Assembly (NCBI RefSeq): GCF_018739865.1
Contig: NZ_JADOER010000012.1
Location: 124,001-188,000 of the forward strand
Source: Leptothoe kymatousa TAU-MAC 1615
GTDB lineage: Bacteria; Cyanobacteriota; Cyanobacteriia; Phormidesmidales; Phormidesmidaceae
Direction of reading: 5' to 3'
DNA: 64,000 nucleotides
In this document: piece after piece, positions 57,654-64,000 of the stretch
Layout: each line of letters opens with the position of its first letter
How positions within the stretch are numbered: position 1 is the first letter of the stretch
Made by a program: the position numbers and the translations under genes
The notes under the pieces: generated by a model
The model's input: the letters and a program-made list of their open reading frames with translations, nothing else
The model's database searches: none
What the model was told of the DNA's origin: nothing

Positions 57654-57781
57654 AGATTTTGGGTCAGCTCAGAAGGTCACTGGCATTATCTCTGGTGATG
57701 TTCTTTTTTTCACGCTGTCTGGTGAATCTTGATGGTTTTTTTGAGCTTGCAGGCCAAATCGCTTGAACTCAATGAGATTTT

Positions 57782-57884
57782 TAGTTCTGTCCGGAAGTTA
57801 GGCCTATGGTCATGGACAGTTAGCTGGTAGATGCACCCTGATGTCTGACTCCTGGGCTCCTTTGGAGCTTAGGAGTTTTTTTTG
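57782..57884 (+). ncRNA. Structured RNA-like element, copy 1
   Basis: About 100 bases. Stem P1 pairs CTGTCC (57787-57792) with GGACAG (57814-57819). An inner stem pairs 57801-57804 with 57808-57811 over a three-base loop. A 28-base linker (57820-57847) is identical in copy 2. It ends in an intrinsic terminator: ACTCCT and GCTCC pair with GGAGC and AGGAGT (57848-57876), then eight T. Identity is unknown. The layout of 5' hairpin, single-stranded middle and terminator recalls multi-copy cyanobacterial small RNAs such as the Yfr2 family, but their GGAAACA loops are not seen. Confidence 0.6.
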
Positions 57885-57927
57885 TTCATTTTTGGCAGTG
57901 GTGTGCAATGTGCTGCGATGAGAATTC

Positions 57928-58030
57928 TAGTTCTGTCCGGAAGTCAGATGAAATGTCATGGACAGTTAGCTGGTAGATGCACCCTGATGTCTGACTCCTG
58001 GGCTCCTTTGGAGCTTAGGAGTTTTTTTTG
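57928..58030 (+). ncRNA. Structured RNA-like element, copy 2
   Basis: Tandem copy 146 bases downstream of copy 1, with the same P1, linker and terminator. Inside the hairpin the sequence differs, yet pairing is kept. Relative to copy 1, inner-stem pairs change from G-U to A-U, C-G to U-G and C-G to G-U, all still able to pair. That pattern favours an RNA under selection. It ends about 145 bases before the ddl ATG, so it may be a separate small RNA or part of a ddl leader. Confidence 0.6.
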
Positions 58031-58173
58031 CCCATTTTTGGGAGGGCACCATGGAGGGGCTTTTTATGGTGGGCCATATGGCGGCTTTCGAGCCTGGGGT
58101 TGGGGCTGGGCGATTGGGGCTGTGATAGGCTAACCCCTTAATATCTTTGTGGAGTATTAGAGGGGCCAAATCA

Positions 58174-59229
58174 ATGGCAAAGGTGCGTGTAGGCTTATTG
58201 TTTGGTGGATGTTCTGGAGAGCATGAGGTATCTATTTTCTCAGCTCAGGCCATCGCTCGAGGTTTGGCGAGTGGTGCAGACAAGTATGATGTGGTTCCTG
58301 TTTACATCCGCAAAGACGGGGTATGGGTCGTGGATGCCCATGGGGTGCTCACGGCTGGTAAACCTTTAGCTGTCGGAGAGGGGGCCGTCTCTCCCATGGA
58401 CCGTATCCCAGCATCAATTCCAGAGATTGATATTTGGTTTCCTGTGCTCCATGGTCCTAACGGCGAAGATGGCACTATTCAAGGCTTGTTAGAACTGATG
58501 CAGATGCCCTACGTGGGCTGCGGGGTGTTGGCTTCGGCGGTTGGGATGGATAAGCTGGCGATGAAGTCTGCATTTGCCCAGGTGGGCTTACCCCAGGTGA
58601 AGTATATGGAAGTTTTGCGATCGCAAGTCTATTCCAATCCCTGTGTATTTCCCAAACTCTGTGACGATATTGAAACCACCTTGGGATATCCCTGTTTTGT
58701 AAAGCCAGCTAATTTGGGATCCTCCGTGGGCATTGCCAAAGCTAAGGATCGCCAAGAGCTAGAAGCCGCCCTCGACAGTGCCGCCAGCTACGATCGCCGC
58801 ATTATTGTGGAAGCGGGTGTTGTTGCCCGTGAAGTAGAGTGCGCCATTCTCGGTAATGACAATCCAAAAGCGTCTGTGATTGGTGAAATTAGTTTCGATG
58901 CTGATTTCTATGACTATGAAACCAAATACACCAGTGGTCAGGCCGAACTCGCTATTCCTGCCAAGTTACCCCCTGACGTTGTTAACACTATTCAAGAACA
59001 GGCGATTCAAGCTTTTCAAGCGATTGATGGTGCTGGTTTGTCGCGGGTAGATTTTTTCTATATTGAAGCCACCGGTGAAGTGTTAATTAATGAAATTAAT
59101 ACCTTTCCAGGATTTACCGCAACTAGCATGTACCCGATGCTTTGGCAGGCCACAGGTGTGGAATTTGAGCAGCTGATTGATCGGTTGATTCAGCTAGGTA
59201 TGGAGCGTACGGCCAATACATCTAGCTAA
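58174..59229 (+). CDS. ddl: D-alanine--D-alanine ligase
   Basis: Makes the D-Ala-D-Ala dipeptide for peptidoglycan. The N-terminal [19 protein letters not shown], the block [19 protein letters not shown], the ATP-grasp loop [17 protein letters not shown] and the C-terminal [18 protein letters not shown] are all present. The ATG at 58174 gives the standard start ([12 protein letters not shown]); 58147 is in frame but longer than homologues. It ends 24 bases before a strong hairpin. Two terminator-ended elements lie upstream, possibly affecting its transcription. Confidence 0.95.
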   Translation: MAKVRVGLLFGGCSGEHEVSIFSAQAIARGLASGADKYDVVPVYIRKDGVWVVDAHGVLTAGKPLAVGEGAVSPMDRIPASIPEIDIWFPVLHGPNGEDGTIQGLLELMQMPYVGCGVLASAVGMDKLAMKSAFAQVGLPQVKYMEVLRSQVYSNPCVFPKLCDDIETTLGYPCFVKPANLGSSVGIAKAKDRQELEAALDSAASYDRRIIVEAGVVAREVECAILGNDNPKASVIGEISFDADFYDYETKYTSGQAELAIPAKLPPDVVNTIQEQAIQAFQAIDGAGLSRVDFFYIEATGEVLINEINTFPGFTATSMYPMLWQATGVEFEQLIDRLIQLGMERTANTSS

Positions 59230-59253
59230 CGGCAACATCTAGCTCAAAAAACA

Positions 59254-59286
59254 ATCCCCCGCATGTCAGCTGGACATGCGGGGGAT
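59254..59286 (-). terminator. Terminator between ddl and cytM
   Basis: A perfect 14-bp stem ATCCCCCGCATGTC / GACATGCGGGGGAT with a five-base loop. On the minus strand it is followed by TTGTTTTTTG, so it best serves cytM, whose stop is at 59313. It may also block read-through from ddl. Confidence 0.85.
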
Positions 59287-59312
59287 CGCCATATATGGGA
59301 TTCAAGCTATAC

Positions 59313-59723
59313 CTATAGGCTATTCAAAAATTCAAGCAAATCAGCCATATCTTGAGTATTGGGCTGAAACTGAGGCATGGGTGGAGTTTTTCCGCTAGTG
59401 ACCTGTTTTATCAGGGCTATCTGAGATTTTCGCTCCGAAACATGCTGTAGATCTGGACCAACCTCGCCAGTGCCCTTAAGGCCATGGCATGTGGCACAGT
59501 TTTGCCAAAATAACTGCTGGCCCCGCTCCAGACGACCGTTGGATGTCAGTACATCGTGAACGTAGGGATCTGACACCTGGACCTTGTGGATGCCCCAAAC
59601 AACAAGGAGGACACAAACCAAAATAATAGTTGCGGCCAGAACAAATTGAACAATCAGCCGATTAGTCTGGCTGTCTGGAGGTGATGGATTAAGACTAGGA
59701 CTATCGATTGCGTTCTGGGTCAC
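59313..59723 (-). CDS. cytM: Cytochrome c-M type protein
   Basis: A single-haem c-type cytochrome. The haem motif is CATCH (Cys76, Cys79, His80); the axial Met is probably Met116 in TPPMPQFQP. A hydrophobic helix at residues 24-44 anchors it in the membrane. The block VGPDLQHVSERKSQIALIKQVTSGKTPPMPQFQP matches the CytM family rather than cytochrome c6. CytM affects electron flow in thylakoids and the shift between photosynthesis and respiration. A 16-bp palindrome lies 20 bases upstream of the start. Confidence 0.85.
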   Translation of the reverse strand: MTQNAIDSPSLNPSPPDSQTNRLIVQFVLAATIILVCVLLVVWGIHKVQVSDPYVHDVLTSNGRLERGQQLFWQNCATCHGLKGTGEVGPDLQHVSERKSQIALIKQVTSGKTPPMPQFQPNTQDMADLLEFLNSL

Positions 59724-60062
59724 AGGAATACGTAACAGTTGTTCATTACGCGTAATGATACATACTTTAAAGTTTTCTGAGGATACAGTGCAACCTATTT
59801 CGCCTTGAAAATAGCTTTGAAATCTGTAGCTTTCATTAAGCTAGCCGTGAAAAAGCTTCTGCCATAAGGCTTTGACTCGGCTTCAGGAATATTACTGGAT
59901 GGTCTGTGTAATGTCCTTGAGTTGCCCAATGTGGATCAGGGGGTGTTATCCCAGGGGGCTAGGATCAATTAAAGGAATGGCCTAATATAAAAGTAGACAA
60001 AGTAATGTGTAGCTGGCATTGCTTTTGCGAGCTTTATAAATAAGTCATTGAGGAAACGCGGC
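59724..60062. other. Divergent promoter region, cytM / petG
   Basis: These 339 bases hold the palindrome by cytM, and a TATAAA-like -10 (about 59988) and the ribosome site GAGGAA on the petG side. No extra gene is seen. Confidence 0.55.
59743..59758. promoter_or_regulatory. Perfect 16-bp palindrome upstream of cytM
   Basis: TCATTACGCGTAATGA is identical to its reverse complement and lies 20-35 bases before the cytM start codon. This is a typical size and position for a dimeric repressor operator. The regulator is unknown. Confidence 0.6.
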
Positions 60063-60176
60063 GTGATTGAACCTTTATTGCTAGGGATTGTTTTGGGCCT
60101 AATTCCGGTTACACTTGCCGGTCTATTTGTAGCGGCTTACATGCAGTATCGCCGTGGCGATCAGCTCAACTTCTAA
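60063..60176 (+). CDS. petG: Cytochrome b6f complex subunit PetG
   Basis: A 37-residue single-span subunit needed for assembly and stability of cytochrome b6f in thylakoids. The translation, (V/M)[19 protein letters not shown] followed by [17 protein letters not shown], agrees closely with known PetG. It starts with GTG. A GAGGAA ribosome site is a few bases before, and a terminator follows 39 bases after the stop. It is monocistronic. Confidence 0.95.
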   Translation: MIEPLLLGIVLGLIPVTLAGLFVAAYMQYRRGDQLNF

Positions 60177-60214
60177 CGTTTTCAACGATTGGGATATGTT
60201 GAGAATTTTTAGAG

Positions 60215-60244
60215 ACCAGCATTTCGTGAGAGATGCTGGTTTTT
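60215..60244 (+). terminator. petG terminator
   Basis: ACCAGCAT (60215-60222) / ATGCTGGT (60233-60240) followed by TTTTATTAT. It lies 39 bases past the petG stop and 20 bases before the end of the convergent kinase gene. Confidence 0.85.
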
Positions 60245-60263
60245 ATTATGGATAGGTCTGGGG

Positions 60264-61514
60264 CTATTGGGGGTTGCTGCCGACTAAGCCTGCCGCTAGC
60301 CGGGCTGTGCCGTAGGCTGCTTCAGTATGTAGGGCAGCGCCCATGGGAATACCCAAGATATTGTGGCGTATGGTTTGCCACACTTGGTTTTGGGCTCCCC
60401 CCCCTGCTGTATACAGCCTGTGTACAGCGCCGCTGCCAAGGTCCATCAGTTTTTGGTAGCCCATGGCTTCAATGTGGGCCATGCTCTCCAGTAGCCCATG
60501 GAGAAATTCAACGGAGTTTTCAGGTCTTGGGGTCATCCGGGGCGATAGCTCAGCGTCGTTGATGGGGAATCTTTCCCCTGGGGTTAAAAGGGGATAGTAG
60601 TCTAGATGGCTGGGTTGAGCTGGGTCGATCCGCTGGCTGAGGCTGTGTAACTCATCACTGCTGAAAAAATAGCTGAGCACAGCGCCGCCAGTGTTGGATG
60701 CGCCCCCTACAAGCCACTGGTTACCCAGGCGATGGCTATAAATGCCGCTTTTGGCGTCGTTGATAGGGACTGAACTTAGGAGCTTGAGGACCAGGGTGGA
60801 CCCTAGGGAGGTGACGGCTTCCCCAGTGGCGCTAGCGCCACTGGCTAGGAACGCGGCAATGCTGTCGGTGGTGCCAGTTTTAATGATGCATTGGTTGGGG
60901 ATGGCAAATTTTTGTGCGATCGCAGGTTGAATCGGTGCTATTTCGGTGCCCGGTGCGATTACCGCCGGTAGCCACGGGGCAATGTCTAACGCTGCTAGCC
61001 ATTGGGGATAGGCCAGTGCCTGGGGGTCGTAGCCTAGTTTGAGGGCATTGTTATAGTCACTAATGCCCGGTTTGCCATGGAGCAGGCTGCTCAACCAGTC
61101 GGCTTGATGGACCAAATAGTGGGCTTGGTGCAGCCGATGGTCCGGTAGATGGGTGTGCCACCACAGGGCTTTGGCTAGGCTGGATGTGGCACTGTGGGCT
61201 GGGCTATCTACAGGTGCCACGGTGGGTGCGCCCCCACGGGAATCGTTGTAGAGCAAAGGCTCAGTGATCGGGGCATTGTTGCGATCGCAGAGCAAAACCG
61301 TAGCTGAAGTTCCGTCAATGGCAATCGCTTGTAGCCTTTGGCGAATGGTCTGCGGTATCTGGTCGAGTAATGCCCATAGGGTGTGCTCCCAGTCCTGGGC
61401 GCTAGCGTTGTTAGACGCATAGGCACAGCGGCATTCTGCCAGGACTGAACCCTGGGGTTCAATTGCGATCGCTCTCGCTCCAGACGTACCAAAATCAATG
61501 CCTAAATAAGCCAT
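60264..61514 (-). CDS. FGGY sugar kinase, likely D-ribulose kinase type
   Basis: Phosphorylates a sugar with ATP. The FGGY start is visible (LGIDFGTSGARAIAIEPQG). AIAIDGTSATVLLCD, the substrate block LLYNDSRGG, VTSLGSTLVLKLL and the C-terminal LYTAGGGAQNQVWQ are family motifs. The short length (416 residues) and motif set resemble the cyanobacterial/plant group whose Synechococcus and Arabidopsis members phosphorylate D-ribulose, rather than canonical xylulokinases. The substrate is an inference. It converges on petG. Confidence 0.85.
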   Translation of the reverse strand: MAYLGIDFGTSGARAIAIEPQGSVLAECRCAYASNNASAQDWEHTLWALLDQIPQTIRQRLQAIAIDGTSATVLLCDRNNAPITEPLLYNDSRGGAPTVAPVDSPAHSATSSLAKALWWHTHLPDHRLHQAHYLVHQADWLSSLLHGKPGISDYNNALKLGYDPQALAYPQWLAALDIAPWLPAVIAPGTEIAPIQPAIAQKFAIPNQCIIKTGTTDSIAAFLASGASATGEAVTSLGSTLVLKLLSSVPINDAKSGIYSHRLGNQWLVGGASNTGGAVLSYFFSSDELHSLSQRIDPAQPSHLDYYPLLTPGERFPINDAELSPRMTPRPENSVEFLHGLLESMAHIEAMGYQKLMDLGSGAVHRLYTAGGGAQNQVWQTIRHNILGIPMGAALHTEAAYGTARLAAGLVGSNPQ

Positions 61515-61563
61515 GGGATATTAAGACCAAAGAATTTATCGTTGCTGATATCGCTAAAAGGGC

Positions 61564-61597
61564 AAAAAAAAATGGAGAGCTCCGCTGAGCCCCCCAT
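61564..61597 (-). terminator. apcF terminator
   Basis: An 11-bp stem (61572-61582 with 61587-61597, two G-U pairs) around CGCT, followed on the minus strand by a run of eight T (61564-61571). It lies 35 bases past the apcF stop. Confidence 0.88.
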
Positions 61598-61631
61598 TCC
61601 AAGCTATTCAATTCAAGTCCTTAGATATTAA

Positions 61632-62141
61632 CTAAACGCTGACTTCACCCAGCTCACGGGCAAGGTGGTCAAAGGGAACGTCTACAAAAGACGCATCATC
61701 AATGCCTTGGGCCATCAGCTGCTCTTTTAGCACGTCCTTCATAATCTGAATACCAATGACAGTGGGGCCGACAGGTACTTCCAAAGAGTTGTAGGTCTCA
61801 CGCAAACCATTGAGAACTCGCTCTGTCAGCACATCACAGTTGCCCGCTACCAAGGCATAGCTGCTATAGCGCAGGTAGTAATCTAAATCCCGTAGACACG
61901 CGGCATAGCGACGTGTGGTGTAAGAGTTGCCGCCTGGACGCAGTAACTCAGGAATGCGCTCATAAAGCTCGGTAGCTGTAGCCTTCACAAGGCCAGACGC
62001 GTTAGCACTGATATAAGCCGCCGCTTTAACCCGGTCGGTACCACTACCGAAATAAGCCTTCAAAGAATCAATGGCGTCGCGGTCGAGATAACGACCTGTG
62101 ATGTCATAGGTGCTAATTAAACCCGTCACCGTATCCCGCAT
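61632..62141 (-). CDS. apcF: Allophycocyanin beta-18 subunit
   Basis: A core subunit of the phycobilisome, next to the terminal emitter. The bilin-binding Cys82 is in TTRRYAACLRDLDYYLRYSSYA, and Asn72, which is methylated in this family, is in RPGGNSY. The 169-residue length and the N-terminus MRDTVTGLISTYDITGRYLDRDAI indicate ApcF rather than ApcB (161 residues). It is monocistronic, with a strong terminator after the stop. Confidence 0.93.
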   Translation of the reverse strand: MRDTVTGLISTYDITGRYLDRDAIDSLKAYFGSGTDRVKAAAYISANASGLVKATATELYERIPELLRPGGNSYTTRRYAACLRDLDYYLRYSSYALVAGNCDVLTERVLNGLRETYNSLEVPVGPTVIGIQIMKDVLKEQLMAQGIDDASFVDVPFDHLARELGEVSV

Positions 62142-63003
62142 GAAATCTTTCTCCCAGTGCGACTAATGTGCGACTCAACAAACAAATAGAAATTTATAAC
62201 CAAGCTAGGGGGAAAGTTCCCATACAATCCGTGACCGACCATGGGTAGGTCACAAATATGAGAACAAGCGCAAGAGCGATCCTAATGCCTGTCTGGCATC
62301 CATCCATAGTATTTTGCGATTGCCTTTGAAGCTTGAAACCCGTTCAGTGACAACGCTTACCAATACCCTGATGCCAAAATTTAGTCTACCACGGTGGATT
62401 AAACAGCAGGCAACGCTCTAGAAAGAGAGCCGAATTGGTGCGGTTTTTTTAACAATCCGTAATCTTTTGCAATGATCTTCCATGCTTGCAGGGAGTCTTC
62501 TGGCAGTGCAGTTATCTATTGCCCAAGGCCGATGCTCAGTGTGAACAAGTTTGGCCCCATGCCAGGTGCCCTATGTCGATTTTGCATAGGATTGCTAGAG
62601 AAAACCTGAATTTGTAACAAGAGATACAATTCCCAGGTATTCGTATTCCATAGGATTATCCAAGCTTTGCCCCCAGCAAACGCCACTGCTTTTAAAGCAT
62701 GGCTGAGCTGTTAATTAAGTACTACGGTATTGCCCACCGTCGGATTTAAGGGTCCTAAGTTAAAGTGAGTGCTCGCTCTGCACATTTGTTTGTGTATGGA
62801 GCAAGTTTGCTAAACATGCATTTTCCTGTTGCAAAATCTAGAAACTTTCTAACAGGCAGTACATTTTAGTCTGACTCATTGTTTAATCTTTTGGCCGTTA
62901 AATAATGTTGGCCTGTCCGTACTGCAAAGCCTACATTGTCTCAAATATATTGCAGGCAATATGTTGAAGACGGCTCTAGTGAATGCATAGAAAGGAGTAA
63001 TTC
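62142..63003. other. Divergent region apcF / glnA
   Basis: About 860 bases holding the apcF and glnA promoters. A hairpin GTGACCGACC-ATG-GGTAGGTCAC (62231-62253) lies about 90 bases before apcF, and a short palindrome TGCTTTTAAAGCA at 62687. No glutamine-riboswitch motif was found in the long glnA leader. Confidence 0.6.
62613..62656 (+). promoter_or_regulatory. NtcA-type promoter for glnA
   Basis: TGTA-N8-TACA (62613-62628) is a perfect NtcA box. TAGGAT (62651-62656) fits the TAN3T -10 element with 23 bases between it and the TAC. This is the classical nitrogen-control promoter of cyanobacteria. It predicts a start near 62663 and a leader of about 340 bases before glnA. Confidence 0.8.
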
Positions 63004-64000
63004 ATGGCTCAGACTGCCGCAGAAGTTTTGCAGATGATCAAAGATCAAGACATTCAAATGATTGATCTTAAGTTCATCGATTTGCCTGGTATATGGCAAC
63101 ACCTCACGGTGCATCGTAGCCAGATTGATGAGAGTAGCTTTACCGACGGTGTGGCATTTGATGGCTCCAGTATTCGGGGCTGGAAAGCCATTAACGAGTC
63201 GGACATGTCCATGGTGCCCGATCCAGCTACAGCTTGGATCGATCCTTTTATGAAGGAGCCCACCTTGAGCCTCGTTTGCTCCATTAAAGAGCCCCGTACC
63301 GGTGAATGGTACGAGCGTTGCCCCCGTGTGATTGCTCAAAAAGCTTTAGATTATTTGAAGTCTAGCGGTATCGGCGATACGGCTTATTTTGGTCCCGAAG
63401 CTGAGTTTTTCATCTTTGATGATGTTCGCTACGATTCTACGTCTAACTCCAGCTACTACTACGTAGATAGCGTGGAAGGCCGTTGGAACACTGGCCGCGA
63501 AGAAGAAGGTGGCAACCTGGGGTATAAGCCCAACTATAAAGGCGGTTATTTCCCCGTAGCGCCCACTGACACATCCCAGGATATGCGAACTGAGATGCTG
63601 TTGACTATGGCAGACTGTGGTGTGCCCATTGAGAAGCATCACCATGAAGTAGCAACCGGTGGTCAGTGTGAGCTGGGCTTTAAGTTCGGTGAGATGATCG
63701 AAGCTGCTGACTGGTTGATGACGTATAAGTACTGCATCAAGAACGTGGCTAAGAAGTACGGCAAGACCGTTACCTTTATGCCTAAGCCTCTGTTTGAGGA
63801 TAATGGTTCTGGTATGCACACCCACCAGTCTATTTGGAAGGGTGGCGACACTCTGATGGCGGGTGAGCGCTATGCAGGATTGAGTGACCTGGCCACTTAC
63901 TACATTGGCGGCATCCTCAAGCATGCCCCCGCTCTGTTGGCCTTTACAAACCCCAGTACTAACTCCTACAAGCGTCTGGTACCTGGTTTTGAGGCTCCTG
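63004..64000 (+). CDS. glnA: Glutamine synthetase type I, 5' part
   Basis: Assimilates ammonium into glutamine. The gene runs off the window end; 332 residues are seen of about 470. Recognisable blocks are [20 protein letters not shown], the metal site [29 protein letters not shown] and the ATP-site [25 protein letters not shown] lies 7 bases before the ATG. An NtcA-type promoter lies about 375 bases upstream. Confidence 0.96.
   Translation, partial: MAQTAAEVLQMIKDQDIQMIDLKFIDLPGIWQHLTVHRSQIDESSFTDGVAFDGSSIRGWKAINESDMSMVPDPATAWIDPFMKEPTLSLVCSIKEPRTGEWYERCPRVIAQKALDYLKSSGIGDTAYFGPEAEFFIFDDVRYDSTSNSSYYYVDSVEGRWNTGREEEGGNLGYKPNYKGGYFPVAPTDTSQDMRTEMLLTMADCGVPIEKHHHEVATGGQCELGFKFGEMIEAADWLMTYKYCIKNVAKKYGKTVTFMPKPLFEDNGSGMHTHQSIWKGGDTLMAGERYAGLSDLATYYIGGILKHAPALLAFTNPSTNSYKRLVPGFEAP

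Larger units (their letters stand above)
57654..58173. other. Upstream region of ddl with tandem RNA-like repeats
   Basis: About 520 bases holding two 146-bp tandem units (from 57772 and 57918). A glycine-rich frame (57882-58133, ending [12 protein letters not shown]) overlaps the second unit and has no ribosome site; it could be a decayed gene end. Confidence 0.55.

Noticed and set aside
57882..58133. Glycine-rich frame ending [12 protein letters not shown]
   Set aside because: It overlaps the second RNA-like element and has no ribosome site. The tail does resemble Gly-rich exported proteins, so a decayed gene remains possible.
62919..62934. Second NtcA-like site close to glnA
   Set aside because: The spacing is GTA-N10-TAC, not N8, and the -10 spacing is poor.
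62656..63003. Glutamine riboswitch in the glnA leader
   Set aside because: I could not find the conserved core of the glnA RNA motif by eye.
1..64000. CRISPR arrays, insertion sequences, prophage, tRNA or rRNA genes
   Set aside because: No regular spacer-repeat pattern, transposase, integrase, cloverleaf or rRNA-like sequence was seen by eye.

Overview
The window is from a cyanobacterial chromosome. The diagnostic genes are psbU, petG, apcF, ycf54, cytM, bicA, glnA with an NtcA-type promoter, and stpA, which makes the osmolyte glucosylglycerol. The HIP1 octamer GCGATCGC also recurs through the window. Glucosylglycerol synthesis and a BicA-type bicarbonate transporter suggest a salt-tolerant or marine, phycobilisome-containing species. 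I cannot name the genus. The DNA looks like ordinary core chromosome: I see no rRNA, tRNA, CRISPR array, insertion sequence or prophage.

Layout. 0.1-5.2 kb: polysaccharide export (Wza-like SLBB protein and Wzc-like kinase), Ycf54, and an exported unknown. 5.2-7.6 kb (minus): folD-crtE-DUF212. 8-13 kb: a lipoprotein, a carotenoid oxygenase, a folate/biopterin-type transporter, a small exported 23-residue-repeat protein and a DUF4330 protein. 13.5-19.3 kb: M48 protease, coaX, a ROK glucokinase directly behind stpA, Sua5/YrdC and a YdcF-like protein. 20-22.4 kb: a large STAND NTPase with an N-terminal HTH and C-terminal TPRs. 23-27 kb: uppS, a beta-hydroxyacid dehydrogenase, small unknowns and an exported MsrA. 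27.5-30 kb: a caspase-STAND protein, followed by 1.3 kb with no convincing gene. 31.3-37 kb: a TPR-like protein, an SbcC-like ATPase and bicA. 37-43.8 kb: aminopeptidase, tag, SLH protein and a DUF255 thioredoxin protein. 44-49.8 kb: a TpsA-type adhesin, nadB and psbU. 50-57.7 kb: FHA-cyclase, DUF3120, uppP, a TIGR03279 radical SAM protein, a TolC protein and a conserved unknown. 57.7-64 kb: two tandem copies of a structured, terminator-ended RNA-like element, then ddl, cytM, petG, a sugar kinase, apcF and the 5' part of glnA.

Several genes fit together. uppS, uppP and ddl serve peptidoglycan and undecaprenyl metabolism. crtE, the carotenoid oxygenase, psbU, petG, apcF, ycf54 and cytM serve photosynthesis and pigments. 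stpA with the glucokinase suggests turnover of glucosylglycerol and glucose.

The least explained parts are the tandem 146-bp RNA-like repeats before ddl, in which base pairing is conserved between copies, and the two STAND NTPases, each with an inverted repeat running over its stop codon. Others are the SbcC homologue with no CXXC zinc hook, the 23-residue tandem-repeat exported protein, a perfect 16-bp palindrome just upstream of cytM, and a possible structured RNA at 30.3 kb. All functional calls come from reading motifs by eye; no database search was run.
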